The translations under genes and the position numbers were made by a program. The notes below the pieces were generated by a model. That model had not been told where the DNA came from, made no database searches, and saw only the letters and a list, made by a program, of their open reading frames with translations. From an uncultured Erysipelotrichaceae bacterium (GTDB lineage: Bacteria > Bacillota_I > Bacilli_A > RFN20 > CAG-826), in contig CADAUN010000030.1 of NCBI GenBank assembly GCA_902791085.1, positions 1 through 10,785 of the forward strand: a stretch of 10,785 nucleotides of DNA, in the 5' to 3' direction. Of this stretch, positions 1-7,091 are shown in pieces. Numbering within the stretch: position 1 is the stretch's first letter; each line of letters starts with the position of its first letter.

Positions 1-989
1 ATTTCGAATTCGTAATAGGTCTCGTTGTCGTTTCCAATGCCTTTATAAACGGTGCTGTTAATGGTATCGACAGGGTCAAGTCCTTTTTGAATCGACTCTT
101 GTTTTTGCGTGAGCGAATAGTAACGCAGCCCTTCTCGGTATGGATGGAATGTTTCTTCCCATTGATGGGCTACTTTGACGCCGTCAATGTTGTAATAGGA
201 TGAAGAATATGTAAAACGATATTCAATGGGTTGATGTGAGGCATCAGATTCTGTTTCTTTCTTTTGCGATTCTTGCATCTTGGCATAGGCCACTTCGCGG
301 TCCAATTTTCCTTGGCTCATGCCGCGGATAGAGAAAGATTGGCTTAAATTGGTTCCTTTGACAGAGAAAGTGACCGTTAAATCGGCAACTTCTTGGGTGA
401 TGGTAAGGCCATTGGTTTGGGCATCAAAGGTAGCGTAGTTAGAACTAGAGAAAGAAGCCAGAATTTCACCATTTTGCTCCGCTGGAGTAAACGTAAAGCT
501 CAAAGGATAATTTTTTCCTACAACCAATTTTTTAAACGTTTTGTTATTGATGGTAACGGTTTCAACATCCTCTGGCCAAATGACATTAAACGCGGTGATC
601 GGCAAAGAAGTCACCGTTAAAGTAAAGGAATCTTGAACTGAAGGGTTCTCATCACTACTTGCAATGATCGTTGTCGTTCCTGCGGATAATGCCATGATAT
701 TGCCATCTAAATCAATAGAAGCAACGCTCGGATTGCTAGAAGCAAAATTCACGAGATAATTCGTCGCGTTTTCGGGAGATATTTTGACGTTAAGGCGATA
801 ACTTTCTCCCACAGGCAAAGAAGTGATTTTGTTTTGAATTGAAAGCGAAGAGACTGCAACGTCTCCTTTTTGAGAAGTGGTCACATTTTTGCTATCCGAA
901 ACAAAGGAAGACGAGGCGGCAGGATTTTCGCATGACGTCAGCAAGAAAGCACTGGAGCAAAGTAAGCAAAGCAAAGGTTGTTTTTTCAT
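1..989 (-). CDS. Lipoprotein with bacterial Ig-like (Big_2) domain, 3' end cut off by window edge
   Basis: The frame is open from ATG at 989 down to base 1 with no stop, giving 329 visible residues; the C-terminus lies outside the window. Residues 1-20 are a lipoprotein signal peptide ending in the lipobox LTSC (Cys20 is the predicted lipid anchor), followed by a short Ser-rich stretch. Residues about 46-127 match the Big_2 Ig-like fold, with the typical run ASSNPSVASIDLDGNI and then ALSAGTTTI. Residues about 131-215 look like a second, degenerate Ig-like domain (FSSSNYATFD). From about 225 there is a charged helix-like stretch (AKMQESQKKETES), then a Tyr-rich beta region that I do not recognise. 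The protein should sit on the outer face of the membrane; Big_2 domains usually mediate adhesion or carry other domains outwards. It is the second gene of a minus-strand operon. Its RBS, GAGGAGA at 997-1003, overlaps the upstream gene's TGA stop, so translation is probably coupled. Function unknown. Confidence 0.88.
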   Translation of the reverse strand, partial: MKKQPLLCLLCSSAFLLTSCENPAASSSFVSDSKNVTTSQKGDVAVSSLSIQNKITSLPVGESYRLNVKISPENATNYLVNFASSNPSVASIDLDGNIMALSAGTTTIIASSDENPSVQDSFTLTVTSLPITAFNVIWPEDVETVTINNKTFKKLVVGKNYPLSFTFTPAEQNGEILASFSSSNYATFDAQTNGLTITQEVADLTVTFSVKGTNLSQSFSIRGMSQGKLDREVAYAKMQESQKKETESDASHQPIEYRFTYSSSYYNIDGVKVAHQWEETFHPYREGLRYYSLTQKQESIQKGLDPVDTINSTVYKGIGNDNETYYEFE

Positions 990-1001
990 CGGTTTATCTC
1001 C

Positions 1002-2345
1002 TCATTTTAAATTTTCTAGGTAGTGATCAATGAATGGCAAAGAGACCTTGCCAAAATTGAAATAATCAAACGCCACATAACTGGATTGTGAAGTGCCGTT
1101 AGAAGAAGAGACCACAAAAACCACTAAGCGTACCATATCGCGTGTGATCAATTTAAGGCCCGCTCCAACGACATAAAACCCGTATTCTTCTTGCGTAGAA
1201 ATGCCAGTCAACGATTCTACCAACGACAAAACATTAGGATTGGTAGTATAAAAATCGACAATGGAAGCAACGTTCCCTTTCATCGGTTCGTCAAATGCCT
1301 TTAAAACGTCTTCAAGTTCCAAGAATCCAGGCGTGACTGCGTACTCATATAACGAGTTACCATTTAAAGAGTTGTAACGTTCCCCTAACACCAAAGTATC
1401 GTTTTTACGTTCAAACGCATAAAAGCCATCTTTAACTTCGGTTTTCCCTTGGATTTGAATCGTTCCCTCGTCGACATAATGGTTTTCCCCGTTTTCTAAA
1501 GCGGCGCTGTAGTCTTGAAAAATAGCATTTGGCAAATAATATAAGGTATAGTCCGTGCTTCCATCTCCGTCTCTATCTTGCTCAGTTTGAAAGTTTCTTT
1601 GTTGGAACAACGATTGAATCGTGGCTAAATCGGATGTTGCAAAATCTTTTGCTTTGCCGCCTTTTTGCAAGAATGCACTGGCTTCCGGGATGGTTGTTTT
1701 GCCAATGTCATAAATGCGGTAATCAATTTTGCCCAAAATGATTCCTTTTGTTGTGAAAGTAACGCTGGCCAGCAATTCGTCTTTCGAGACAACGCTCATT
1801 TCTAATACGGTTGGTATAAAAGTGGATAGTTCGTCTGAACTGATCAAATCGGATAACAAGGCGTAGGTTCTTATCGCGTCAGAAGATTCAATGGAATAGA
1901 GATTTGGCCACTTGGCGTTATAAGATTCGGAAGGTAAATCGGACAAGGATAAGGAGGTGGCCAAAGGAAGCGTTGACGAATCTTGGTAACGGGTCACATG
2001 ATTCGTCACATAAGCGGGATAGACTTGTTTGTCGCGAATCCGGTAACGGAACACGCCATCTGACGAATTCATGAGCCCAAAGGGATCGTCAATATTAGGT
2101 GAGTCGAAATAGCAAGCCTCTTTGGTATAACGTTTCGTGGCCTGATAATTTAAATTTGTAATATGCGAAGTGATGCCGACAGTATAGTTTTCTTCGTTTT
2201 TTAAAGTAGCATAGACTTCTGATAAAGCAGGAAGAGGTTCTTCCGTAGAAAAAAGCGAAGAAGATGGGCTTAGATGGCTTTCTTGGCAAGACGTAAGAAA
2301 AGAAAGCGCCCCGCATAATATTCCTAGACGTGCATGAATTCGCAT
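1002..2345 (-). CDS. Serine-linker surface lipoprotein of unknown function, 447 aa
   Basis: A complete 447-residue gene with a lipoprotein signal peptide (residues 1-20, lipobox LTSC, Cys20) and a short Ser/Pro-rich tether (about 21-35). The remainder is beta-rich, and I recognise no named domain. The N-terminal half has NYTV at 53-56, a Tyr/Phe-rich stretch near 73-82, SSDGVFRYR at 94-102, TYALLSDL near 160-167 and a final IGKTTIPEASAFL at 214-226. The long lipoprotein at 4557-6887 shows a similar order of landmarks. Residues 257-265 (DRDGDGSTD) resemble a calcium-binding DxDxDG loop but lack the acidic residue at position 12. The start is supported by RBS GGAGGT at 2352-2357, six bases from the ATG. 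It is the first gene of the minus-strand operon, with only 12 bases before the Big_2 lipoprotein. The stop is TGA, showing a standard code. Likely anchored on the outer membrane face; role unknown. Confidence 0.9.
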   Translation of the reverse strand: MRIHARLGILCGALSFLTSCQESHLSPSSSLFSTEEPLPALSEVYATLKNEENYTVGITSHITNLNYQATKRYTKEACYFDSPNIDDPFGLMNSSDGVFRYRIRDKQVYPAYVTNHVTRYQDSSTLPLATSLSLSDLPSESYNAKWPNLYSIESSDAIRTYALLSDLISSDELSTFIPTVLEMSVVSKDELLASVTFTTKGIILGKIDYRIYDIGKTTIPEASAFLQKGGKAKDFATSDLATIQSLFQQRNFQTEQDRDGDGSTDYTLYYLPNAIFQDYSAALENGENHYVDEGTIQIQGKTEVKDGFYAFERKNDTLVLGERYNSLNGNSLYEYAVTPGFLELEDVLKAFDEPMKGNVASIVDFYTTNPNVLSLVESLTGISTQEEYGFYVVGAGLKLITRDMVRLVVFVVSSSNGTSQSSYVAFDYFNFGKVSLPFIDHYLENLK

Positions 2346-2455
2346 GACAAAACCTCCAATTTAAGTATCATAATGCAGGAAAGGTCTTCGCTCTACTAAA
2401 AGTCGCAATAGATGCAAGAATTCTTTTACAATAATAGGAGCAAAAGAGGTGACGT
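2346..2455. promoter_or_regulatory. Divergent intergenic region with a weak promoter candidate on each side
   Basis: These 110 bases separate two divergently transcribed genes, so they should hold promoters for both. For the plus strand, TACAAT at 2427-2432 is a good -10; the best upstream match (TCGCAA at 2403-2408, 18-base spacer) is only half-matching as a -35. The aminopeptidase RBS, AGAGGTGA, lies at 2445-2452. For the minus strand, TATGAT (2372-2367) is a plausible -10, but I see no convincing -35, and it would leave a leader of only about 15 bases before the ATG. I see no operator palindrome. Confidence 0.35.
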
Positions 2456-3682
2456 ATGAAAACAGAATGGATTCGTGATTATGTTCGTTTGTTGGTTCAA
2501 GAAGGACTGGCGATTAAGCCCGGACAAGAAGTGGTGATTGCGGCCAATGTCGACATTGAGGATGTCGTGACGATGGCAGTCGAAGAATGTTATCGAGCCA
2601 GGGCAAAATATGTTTATGTGGATTGGCGCTCAGAGGCGGTTTCACGTACCACCTTGCAATGGGGAGAAGAGGAAGTTCTTTCGAAAGTGAGTCCCATGGC
2701 ATACGCTTTAGCCAAATGGAAAGCGGATAACTTACCTTCTTTGCTTTGGCTAGATTCTGATGACCCTGACAGCGCAAAAGGAACGGATCCCTTAAAAGCA
2801 GCACGCATTGCCCAAAAGCATTTTCAACAAATCGGCGCGTTTAAAAAAGCGACCAATAACAAAATCACTTGGTGCATTGGCGGCGTTCCTTCTTTGAAAT
2901 GGGCGCATAAAGTATTTCCTGATTTGTCTCCTGCCGATGCGGTGGAAGCCTTGTGGAAGGCGATTTTAAAGACATCGCGCGCAGAAGAAGGGAAAGGCAT
3001 TGAAAACTGGAAAAAACACGATGAAGAATTGAAAAAACGTTGTGAATTCCTCAATGGATTGCGACTTCGTTCTTTGCATTATCGTTCCCAAAACGGAACC
3101 GATCTATCCATCGGTTTAATTCCGGGTGTTCGCTTTTTGGGTTTAGGAGAAAAAACAATCGACGGGCGTTATTTTGAACCGAACATTCCTTCCGAAGAAG
3201 TATTTACCTCTCCGAAACGTGGCGAAGCAGAAGGTATTGTGTATGCGGCAAAGCCACTCGTTTATAAAGGCACGATGATTCGCGATTTTTGGATTCGCTT
3301 TCATGAAGGCAAAGCTGTTGAGGTGCACGCGAAAGAAGGAGAAGACGCCTTACGTTCGATTCTCACATTAGACGAAGGATCGGCCTATTTAGGGGAATGT
3401 GCCTTAGTGCCGTTTGATTCTCCTATTAATAACACGGGTCTTCTTTTCTACAATACGTTGTACGACGAAAATGCTGCCTGTCATTTGGCTTTAGGCATGG
3501 GTTTTACAGAGCTTTATCCCAATTTTGAGCAATATAGCGATGAACAAATTCACGCCTTCGGAATCAATGATTCGTTAAGCCATGTAGATTTTATGATTGG
3601 TTCTTCGGATCTCTCCATTGTCGGAACCACAGAAGACGGAAATGAAGTGGAAATCTTTCACCAAGGAAATTGGGCGTTCTAG
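2456..3682 (+). CDS. ampS: M29-family metallo-aminopeptidase (AmpS/PepS/AmpT type)
   Basis: A complete 408-residue protein, the usual length for the M29 family (about 400-415). It removes N-terminal amino acids from peptides using two metal ions. It has no signal peptide, so it should be cytoplasmic and help recycle peptides. The N-terminal domain shows family features: the helix RLLVQEGLAIKPGQEVVI, the YVDW pair near 54-57, KVFPD at 152-156 and ALWKAI at 165-170. The metal-binding residues expected for the family are present in the C-terminal domain: Glu248 in IPSEEVF, Glu314 in AYLGE, His343 in NAACHLALG, and His376 and Asp378 in SLSHVDFMIG. Tyr336 lies in the conserved NTLYDENA segment. 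The start is supported by AGAGGTGA ending three bases before the ATG. It appears to be a single-gene unit divergent from the lipoprotein operon; I see no terminator after it, so readthrough into the next gene is possible. The symbol is at family level. Confidence 0.94.
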   Translation: MKTEWIRDYVRLLVQEGLAIKPGQEVVIAANVDIEDVVTMAVEECYRARAKYVYVDWRSEAVSRTTLQWGEEEVLSKVSPMAYALAKWKADNLPSLLWLDSDDPDSAKGTDPLKAARIAQKHFQQIGAFKKATNNKITWCIGGVPSLKWAHKVFPDLSPADAVEALWKAILKTSRAEEGKGIENWKKHDEELKKRCEFLNGLRLRSLHYRSQNGTDLSIGLIPGVRFLGLGEKTIDGRYFEPNIPSEEVFTSPKRGEAEGIVYAAKPLVYKGTMIRDFWIRFHEGKAVEVHAKEGEDALRSILTLDEGSAYLGECALVPFDSPINNTGLLFYNTLYDENAACHLALGMGFTELYPNFEQYSDEQIHAFGINDSLSHVDFMIGSSDLSIVGTTEDGNEVEIFHQGNWAF

Positions 3683-3701
3683 CCATAACTAAAAATAATG
3701 A

Positions 3702-3757
3702 TTGAAAATTGCTAGACGTTTGTTAAGTTAATCCTGTTTTACATGTTTTAAAGGGGG
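3702..3757 (+). promoter_or_regulatory. Candidate extended -10 promoter and RBS for the Ser-rich lipoprotein operon
   Basis: A -35-like TTGAAA lies at 3702-3707, followed after 16 bases by TAAGTT at 3724-3729. A TG at 3721-3722 sits one base upstream of the hexamer, making an extended -10 element. The RBS AAGGGGG at 3751-3757 lies six bases before ATG 3764. The match is moderate and based on sequence only. The 81-base gap after the aminopeptidase has no visible terminator hairpin. Confidence 0.4.
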
Positions 3758-3763
3758 TTAACT

Positions 3764-4550
3764 ATGAAAAACATTAAGAATAAAGCCTGGATGTCTTTGT
3801 TATTAGCAACAGCATTATTAGCTGCTTGCCAAGATCAAACCGTTTCGTCAGGGGGAGGGCTCTTCTAAGGCTTCCTTAACTTCCAGCGAACCAGTCGTGG
3901 CGACTTCTTCGTCCGAAAGTTCCGAATCTTCCGTTTCTTCTACGAGTTCTGAGTCATCTCTTTCTTCATCATCGTCTTCCTCTTCTGAAGAGTCTTCTGA
4001 GTCTTCTAGCAGTTCTTCTAGCGTCGAGGCAGTCGCGTCAAAATGGAGCGAAGTTGGTGGCGACGCCTTCAAAGCTTTGACGGAATTCTTCCAAGCGTAT
4101 GATTCCTCCGCTACAGCGGATAGTTCGCTTCCTTTCTTCCAAACGGGCGGCAAAAACGTGGAATGGATCTTAGATTCCACCACAAATCCTGGCCGTGGCC
4201 AATCGGTCGGATTGGTTGCCAAGACTGGAGATGATGCCAACGCGAATAAACTTCTTGTTGGAGCCTATTCTTCCACTTTGGCTTCTAGCGGCTTTACCAA
4301 AATGACTGAGAGCGATATTGATGATAACTATAACGATAATTTGTACATCTATTTTGGTGCAAAAAGTTCCATTAATGCCTATAAATTCGCGAATTATGAC
4401 GAGACGGGCATGACGATTGAAGTTTTGCCTTTATCTGACATTGATGTCGACAATGGATATAACGACTACGCTACTTATCCGCAAGATGCCGACAGAAACG
4501 AAATTAAATCCGGTGGCATTCTCATTTATATCCAAGGCTTAGGAGCGTAA
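3764..4550 (+). pseudogene. Ser/Glu-rich lipoprotein gene with a one-base frame break in a G5 run (pseudogene, error, or recoded)
   Basis: ATG 3764 has a strong RBS and begins a lipoprotein signal peptide (lipobox LAAC, Cys22), but this frame stops at TAA 3866-3868 after 34 residues. The body of the protein continues in the +1 frame, open from 3822 to TAA 4548-4550. Skipping one G in the run 3851-3855 joins the two into a coherent 261-residue lipoprotein. The joined protein has the signal peptide, a Ser/Glu-rich tether at about 48-86, and a 170-residue C-terminal domain starting near Trp94 that I do not recognise by name. That domain resembles the last 110 residues of the next lipoprotein. 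The only alternative start in the body frame, GTG 3897, has no RBS and no signal peptide, so independent translation is unlikely. The tether mixes five Ser codons, so it looks selected as protein rather than a DNA slippage tract. The next gene starts six bases downstream. Function unknown. Confidence 0.75.
3904..4026 (+). repeat. Low-complexity Ser/Glu tether coding tract
   Basis: About 40 consecutive codons encode nearly only Ser, with Glu and a few other residues. The serines use TCT, TCC, TCA, AGT and AGC in mixed order, so this is a protein-level repeat, not a simple nucleotide repeat. Such tethers commonly hold a lipoprotein domain away from the membrane. The tract also leaves long open frames on the opposite strand, which are artefacts. 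Confidence 0.75.
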
Positions 4551-4556
4551 TCCACG

Positions 4557-6887
4557 ATGCGTCGCTTACCTCTTTTCTTGGTATCGACCATCTTCGTTCT
4601 TGCAGCTTGTCAAAGTCCTATTTCTTCTTTAGAGAGTCACACGTCCTCGTCATCGACGGGGACGTCTTCTCTTCTCCCTTCGTCTTCGGAAGCGGAAAAA
4701 GAACTAGAACTGACTGCAACGAATGTGGCGGACATGATTAACCACGCCGTTACGAGTCGGAATTATTCCGTTTATCAAAAGCAATTTGGCCATGCCCCTT
4801 CCTATACCTATATCAATGATCGATATTATTATGCTTCTGACGCTCAATCCGGTTATGTCGCGTTAGAAAGTTTTGATTCTTCTTATACGCATTCGGATGA
4901 ATTGATTTATTCGGTTACCTATCAAAACGAATCGGTAGTCCTAGGCTCTCCTTTACGGGAAGGCAATCTTTTCGTTTTGGGTGATCCTTATACGACGCTA
5001 GATTCGTTTAATCCGTTGCTCGCCTTGGCCAATTCGCCTGTTTCTGCTTCTGCTTTTTCGTTTGATGAAGCAACCAAATCTGTCGTTACAACGGATACAG
5101 CTTTGATTACGGCTTTTGCCACGCTTTCGGGTTACGCTTCGGAGGCAGCAAAAGGAACCTACTATCGGATACGTTTTACTGAAATTTCAGAAAAACACTT
5201 GCATTTTGTCCTTCAAACCTTTGATAGCTCTTATCAAGTGGTCGATGCGACAAACACGGAAAGTGTTTTGCAAAATATTGGAAATTCGCGTTTTGTTCCT
5301 CTTGAAAATTATTTGAAGGATCATTATCGTCTTCCTTCTCTTTCTTTGTCCGAAGACGCCATTTCTCCCTTGGTATTTCAATCTGATGAAGATGTGATTT
5401 CGTTAGATAATCATAGCGAGATGTGGCTAAATGGTGGAAAAGAAGAAGGGGGAATGTTAGCCGCTGAACGTGTGAATCGGAGCCGTGCTCGTTATGAATT
5501 AACAACGGTGGATCTCACCAATAACACCACCCGTGTCTCTTTGGCGGAAAATCACACTGATCGCTCTCCTACTTATATTGGGTTGAATGCCAAAAACGAG
5601 GTCATAGAAGAAGATTTCACCGCTTATGAATCATGGCAAAGTCGTTTTCCTTCGATTGAAGATATTCTCGTTCCTGAAAGAAAGGCGTTCCGCCAAATTG
5701 CAGATAACCAATATCGATATTATGGATGGAATCAATCCTCTTTCTTTTCTTCATTATCCCAATTAAACGGTCGGAACTCTATCCAAAACGTAGATGTGTT
5801 TACAAAAGAGGGAAAAGTCAACCAGATTGTCTTCACTTATCCTACGATGCAAGACAAAGATAGCTCTGGAAAGATTTTCACTTACAACGTGACGATATAT
5901 GTTGATGTTGTGGCAGATCGGCCTATTACTGAAGTAAAACCATATGCTACTCGTCCATATCACGACGTTCTTGCCAAAGCATTCGCCCGTTTTGATGGTT
6001 CTTCCCCTTTTCAAGTCACCGCGCAAGACAATCGAACCGCGGCAGAACAATATGTCACTTATTATGACGGTGACCATTTGCTTTACCGACGTGCGTATTA
6101 TACTGGCGCTGGCGATACCTCTTATGTCCGCGGTTACACCAAAACTGGGGACAATGCTTATCGGCGGTTTTTGATTGACCGTGACGGGAATCTTAAGGCC
6201 AACGGCGACGAAAAGAACGCTTCTCTTCATTCGCTCTTAAACTTCTCTTTGTCTCCCGATTTGTTCCGTAAAATGAGTGACGGAGCTTATGAATTTGACT
6301 CTTATGTTTTGCCTTCTGCGCGCGAGAACATGATTCTTGGGAGTGAACAAGCTTTTTTCCTTCCTTCCACTTTCCGTTTGGAAGTCGACGAAGAAAATGG
6401 CTATGTGACCAAAGCGACCTATTCCTATTCAGACGGTCTCTTCCGTCATGGATCAGAAACGCTGACATTCTCTTATGGTGATGATATGAAATTGTCTACT
6501 GTGACATCCTTAGATATTGATCATTTGCCAGAATGGAAAGAGCCCACTTCCTGGGACGAAGAAGGGCAAACGTTTACGAATTATTTAACGCGTTATTTCG
6601 GGGATGAAGCAAGTCAAGTTCCCTATGTTTATGATCCTGACATTTATGGATTATGGAACGCATCAGATTCAACTTTGGAATTGGAGTTCTATTCCAATAC
6701 AGAGACGGCGAATGCCGCTTCCTTCTATGCAGCATACGAAGCTGCATTAAAAGCCGCTTCTTTTGAAGAAACGACGTTAAAAGGAATGCCTGGCGCAACG
6801 GTGTACGTGAAAGGAAAAATTTCCCTACGCTTAGCGAAGGTATTAGGCGGCGGTATCTATTTCTGGGTTACAGGAACACAAAAATAG
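4557..6887 (+). CDS. Large serine-linker surface lipoprotein of unknown function, 776 aa
   Basis: A complete 776-residue gene. Residues 1-18 form a signal peptide with lipobox LAAC (Cys18), followed by a Ser/Thr-rich tether (about 19-46). The rest is rich in Tyr, Ser and beta-type sequence, with no named domain I recognise. Residues about 57-253 (NYSV at 69-72, a Tyr-rich stretch at 86-92, FATLSGY at 187-193, IGNSRFVPLENYL at 241-253) follow the same order of landmarks as the 447-residue lipoprotein at 1002-2345. A similar unit seems to recur at about 471-658, with YRRAYYTG, a DRDGN loop at 541-545, and GYVTKATYSYSDGLF. The C-terminal 110 residues, from Trp666, resemble the body of the preceding small lipoprotein. 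The start has RBS AGGAG at 4541-4545, inside the end of the upstream gene, so the two are probably co-transcribed and coupled. Likely exposed on the cell surface; role unknown. Confidence 0.9.
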   Translation: MRRLPLFLVSTIFVLAACQSPISSLESHTSSSSTGTSSLLPSSSEAEKELELTATNVADMINHAVTSRNYSVYQKQFGHAPSYTYINDRYYYASDAQSGYVALESFDSSYTHSDELIYSVTYQNESVVLGSPLREGNLFVLGDPYTTLDSFNPLLALANSPVSASAFSFDEATKSVVTTDTALITAFATLSGYASEAAKGTYYRIRFTEISEKHLHFVLQTFDSSYQVVDATNTESVLQNIGNSRFVPLENYLKDHYRLPSLSLSEDAISPLVFQSDEDVISLDNHSEMWLNGGKEEGGMLAAERVNRSRARYELTTVDLTNNTTRVSLAENHTDRSPTYIGLNAKNEVIEEDFTAYESWQSRFPSIEDILVPERKAFRQIADNQYRYYGWNQSSFFSSLSQLNGRNSIQNVDVFTKEGKVNQIVFTYPTMQDKDSSGKIFTYNVTIYVDVVADRPITEVKPYATRPYHDVLAKAFARFDGSSPFQVTAQDNRTAAEQYVTYYDGDHLLYRRAYYTGAGDTSYVRGYTKTGDNAYRRFLIDRDGNLKANGDEKNASLHSLLNFSLSPDLFRKMSDGAYEFDSYVLPSARENMILGSEQAFFLPSTFRLEVDEENGYVTKATYSYSDGLFRHGSETLTFSYGDDMKLSTVTSLDIDHLPEWKEPTSWDEEGQTFTNYLTRYFGDEASQVPYVYDPDIYGLWNASDSTLELEFYSNTETANAASFYAAYEAALKAASFEETTLKGMPGATVYVKGKISLRLAKVLGGGIYFWVTGTQK

Positions 6888-6892
6888 AATTA

Positions 6893-6950
6893 AAAATCCG
6901 ATGGTTGCTTGAATGTAATCGCATTCAGGAAATCATTGGATTTTTTCTTT
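6893..6950 (+). terminator. Strong intrinsic terminator after the lipoprotein operon
   Basis: The outer arms AAAATCCGATGGTT (6893-6906) and AATCATTGGATTTT (6931-6944) pair along their length with G-U wobbles. Inside, CTTGAATG and CATTCAGG form a second helix around a short TAATCG loop. The 3' arm runs into a T-rich tail (TTTTTTCTTT, 6941-6950). It lies six bases after the TAG of the 776-residue lipoprotein and separates that operon from the transporter operon. Confidence 0.85.
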
Positions 6951-6965
6951 TAAAATTCGTATAAA
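6936..6965 (+). promoter_or_regulatory. Candidate promoter of the PhnDCEE-type transporter operon
   Basis: TATAAA at 6960-6965 is a good -10, and TTGGAT at 6936-6941 is a partial -35 with an 18-base spacer; the -35 lies inside the 3' arm of the preceding terminator. A second TATAAA at 6967-6972 is possible. Transcription would start near 6972, giving a leader of about 120 bases before the receptor's ATG. Confidence 0.45.
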
Positions 6966-6971
6966 ATATAA

Positions 6972-7091
6972 AAGATGAACATGCTAACGAGCTTGAATGG
7001 CAAGTTTATAAGGGAGTCCCTTCCCTCTTTTTCGTGCCTTCTTGTTCATTAGATGGGATTCACTGGGAAAAACCAGAAAGGAAATGCTTCT
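6972..7091 (+). promoter_or_regulatory. Structured 5' leader of the transporter operon, class not recognised
   Basis: The predicted leader can fold into a three-way junction. The closing helix is ATGAACA (6975-6981) with TGTTCAT (7043-7049). It continues as GC 6983-6984 with GC 7036-7037, and ACGAG 6987-6991 with TTCGT 7031-7035. Two hairpins lie inside: CTTG/CAAG (6992-6995 with 7001-7004, loop AATGG) and AAGGG/CCCTT (7010-7014 with 7018-7022, loop AGT). A competing hairpin, AGGGA 7011-7015 with TCCCT 7022-7026, is followed by CTTTTT and could act as a weak terminator. A small hairpin, CTGG/CCAG (7063-7066 with 7073-7076), abuts the RBS AAAGGAA (7077-7083). I see no TPP, purine or other known riboswitch core. 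The pairings are read by eye and may be fortuitous. Confidence 0.35.

Noticed and set aside
393..620. 75-residue plus-strand open frame near the left edge, and other short open frames across the window such as 5763-6230 minus and 10449-10703 plus
   Set aside because: Each lies wholly inside a well-supported gene on another frame or strand and has no RBS or domain signal of its own.
3683..3763. Terminator after the aminopeptidase
   Set aside because: There is no stem followed by a T run; the stretch is A/T-rich and holds only the promoter candidate and RBS for the next gene.
3848..4240. 130-residue open frame on the minus strand, rich in Glu and Asp
   Set aside because: It is the mirror of the Ser-rich tether and the domain after it; Ser codons read backwards give Arg, Glu and Asp codons with few stops. 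It has no RBS and no recognisable signal.
3897..4550. Independent gene starting at GTG 3897 in the Ser-rich region
   Set aside because: There is no RBS upstream and no signal peptide, and the start falls inside a low-complexity tether. It is better explained as the body of the lipoprotein starting at 3764.
7053..7091. In-frame upstream ATG giving a 13-residue extension of the transport receptor
   Set aside because: The extension would push the signal peptide inward and has no good RBS, while ATG 7092 has a well-spaced AAAGGAA and a typical signal-peptide start.
6972..7091. TPP riboswitch controlling the transporter, which would fit the thiamine-linked p37 lipoproteins of mycoplasmas
   Set aside because: The conserved CUGAGA and GAACCUGA elements are absent from the leader, so no thiamine link can be claimed.
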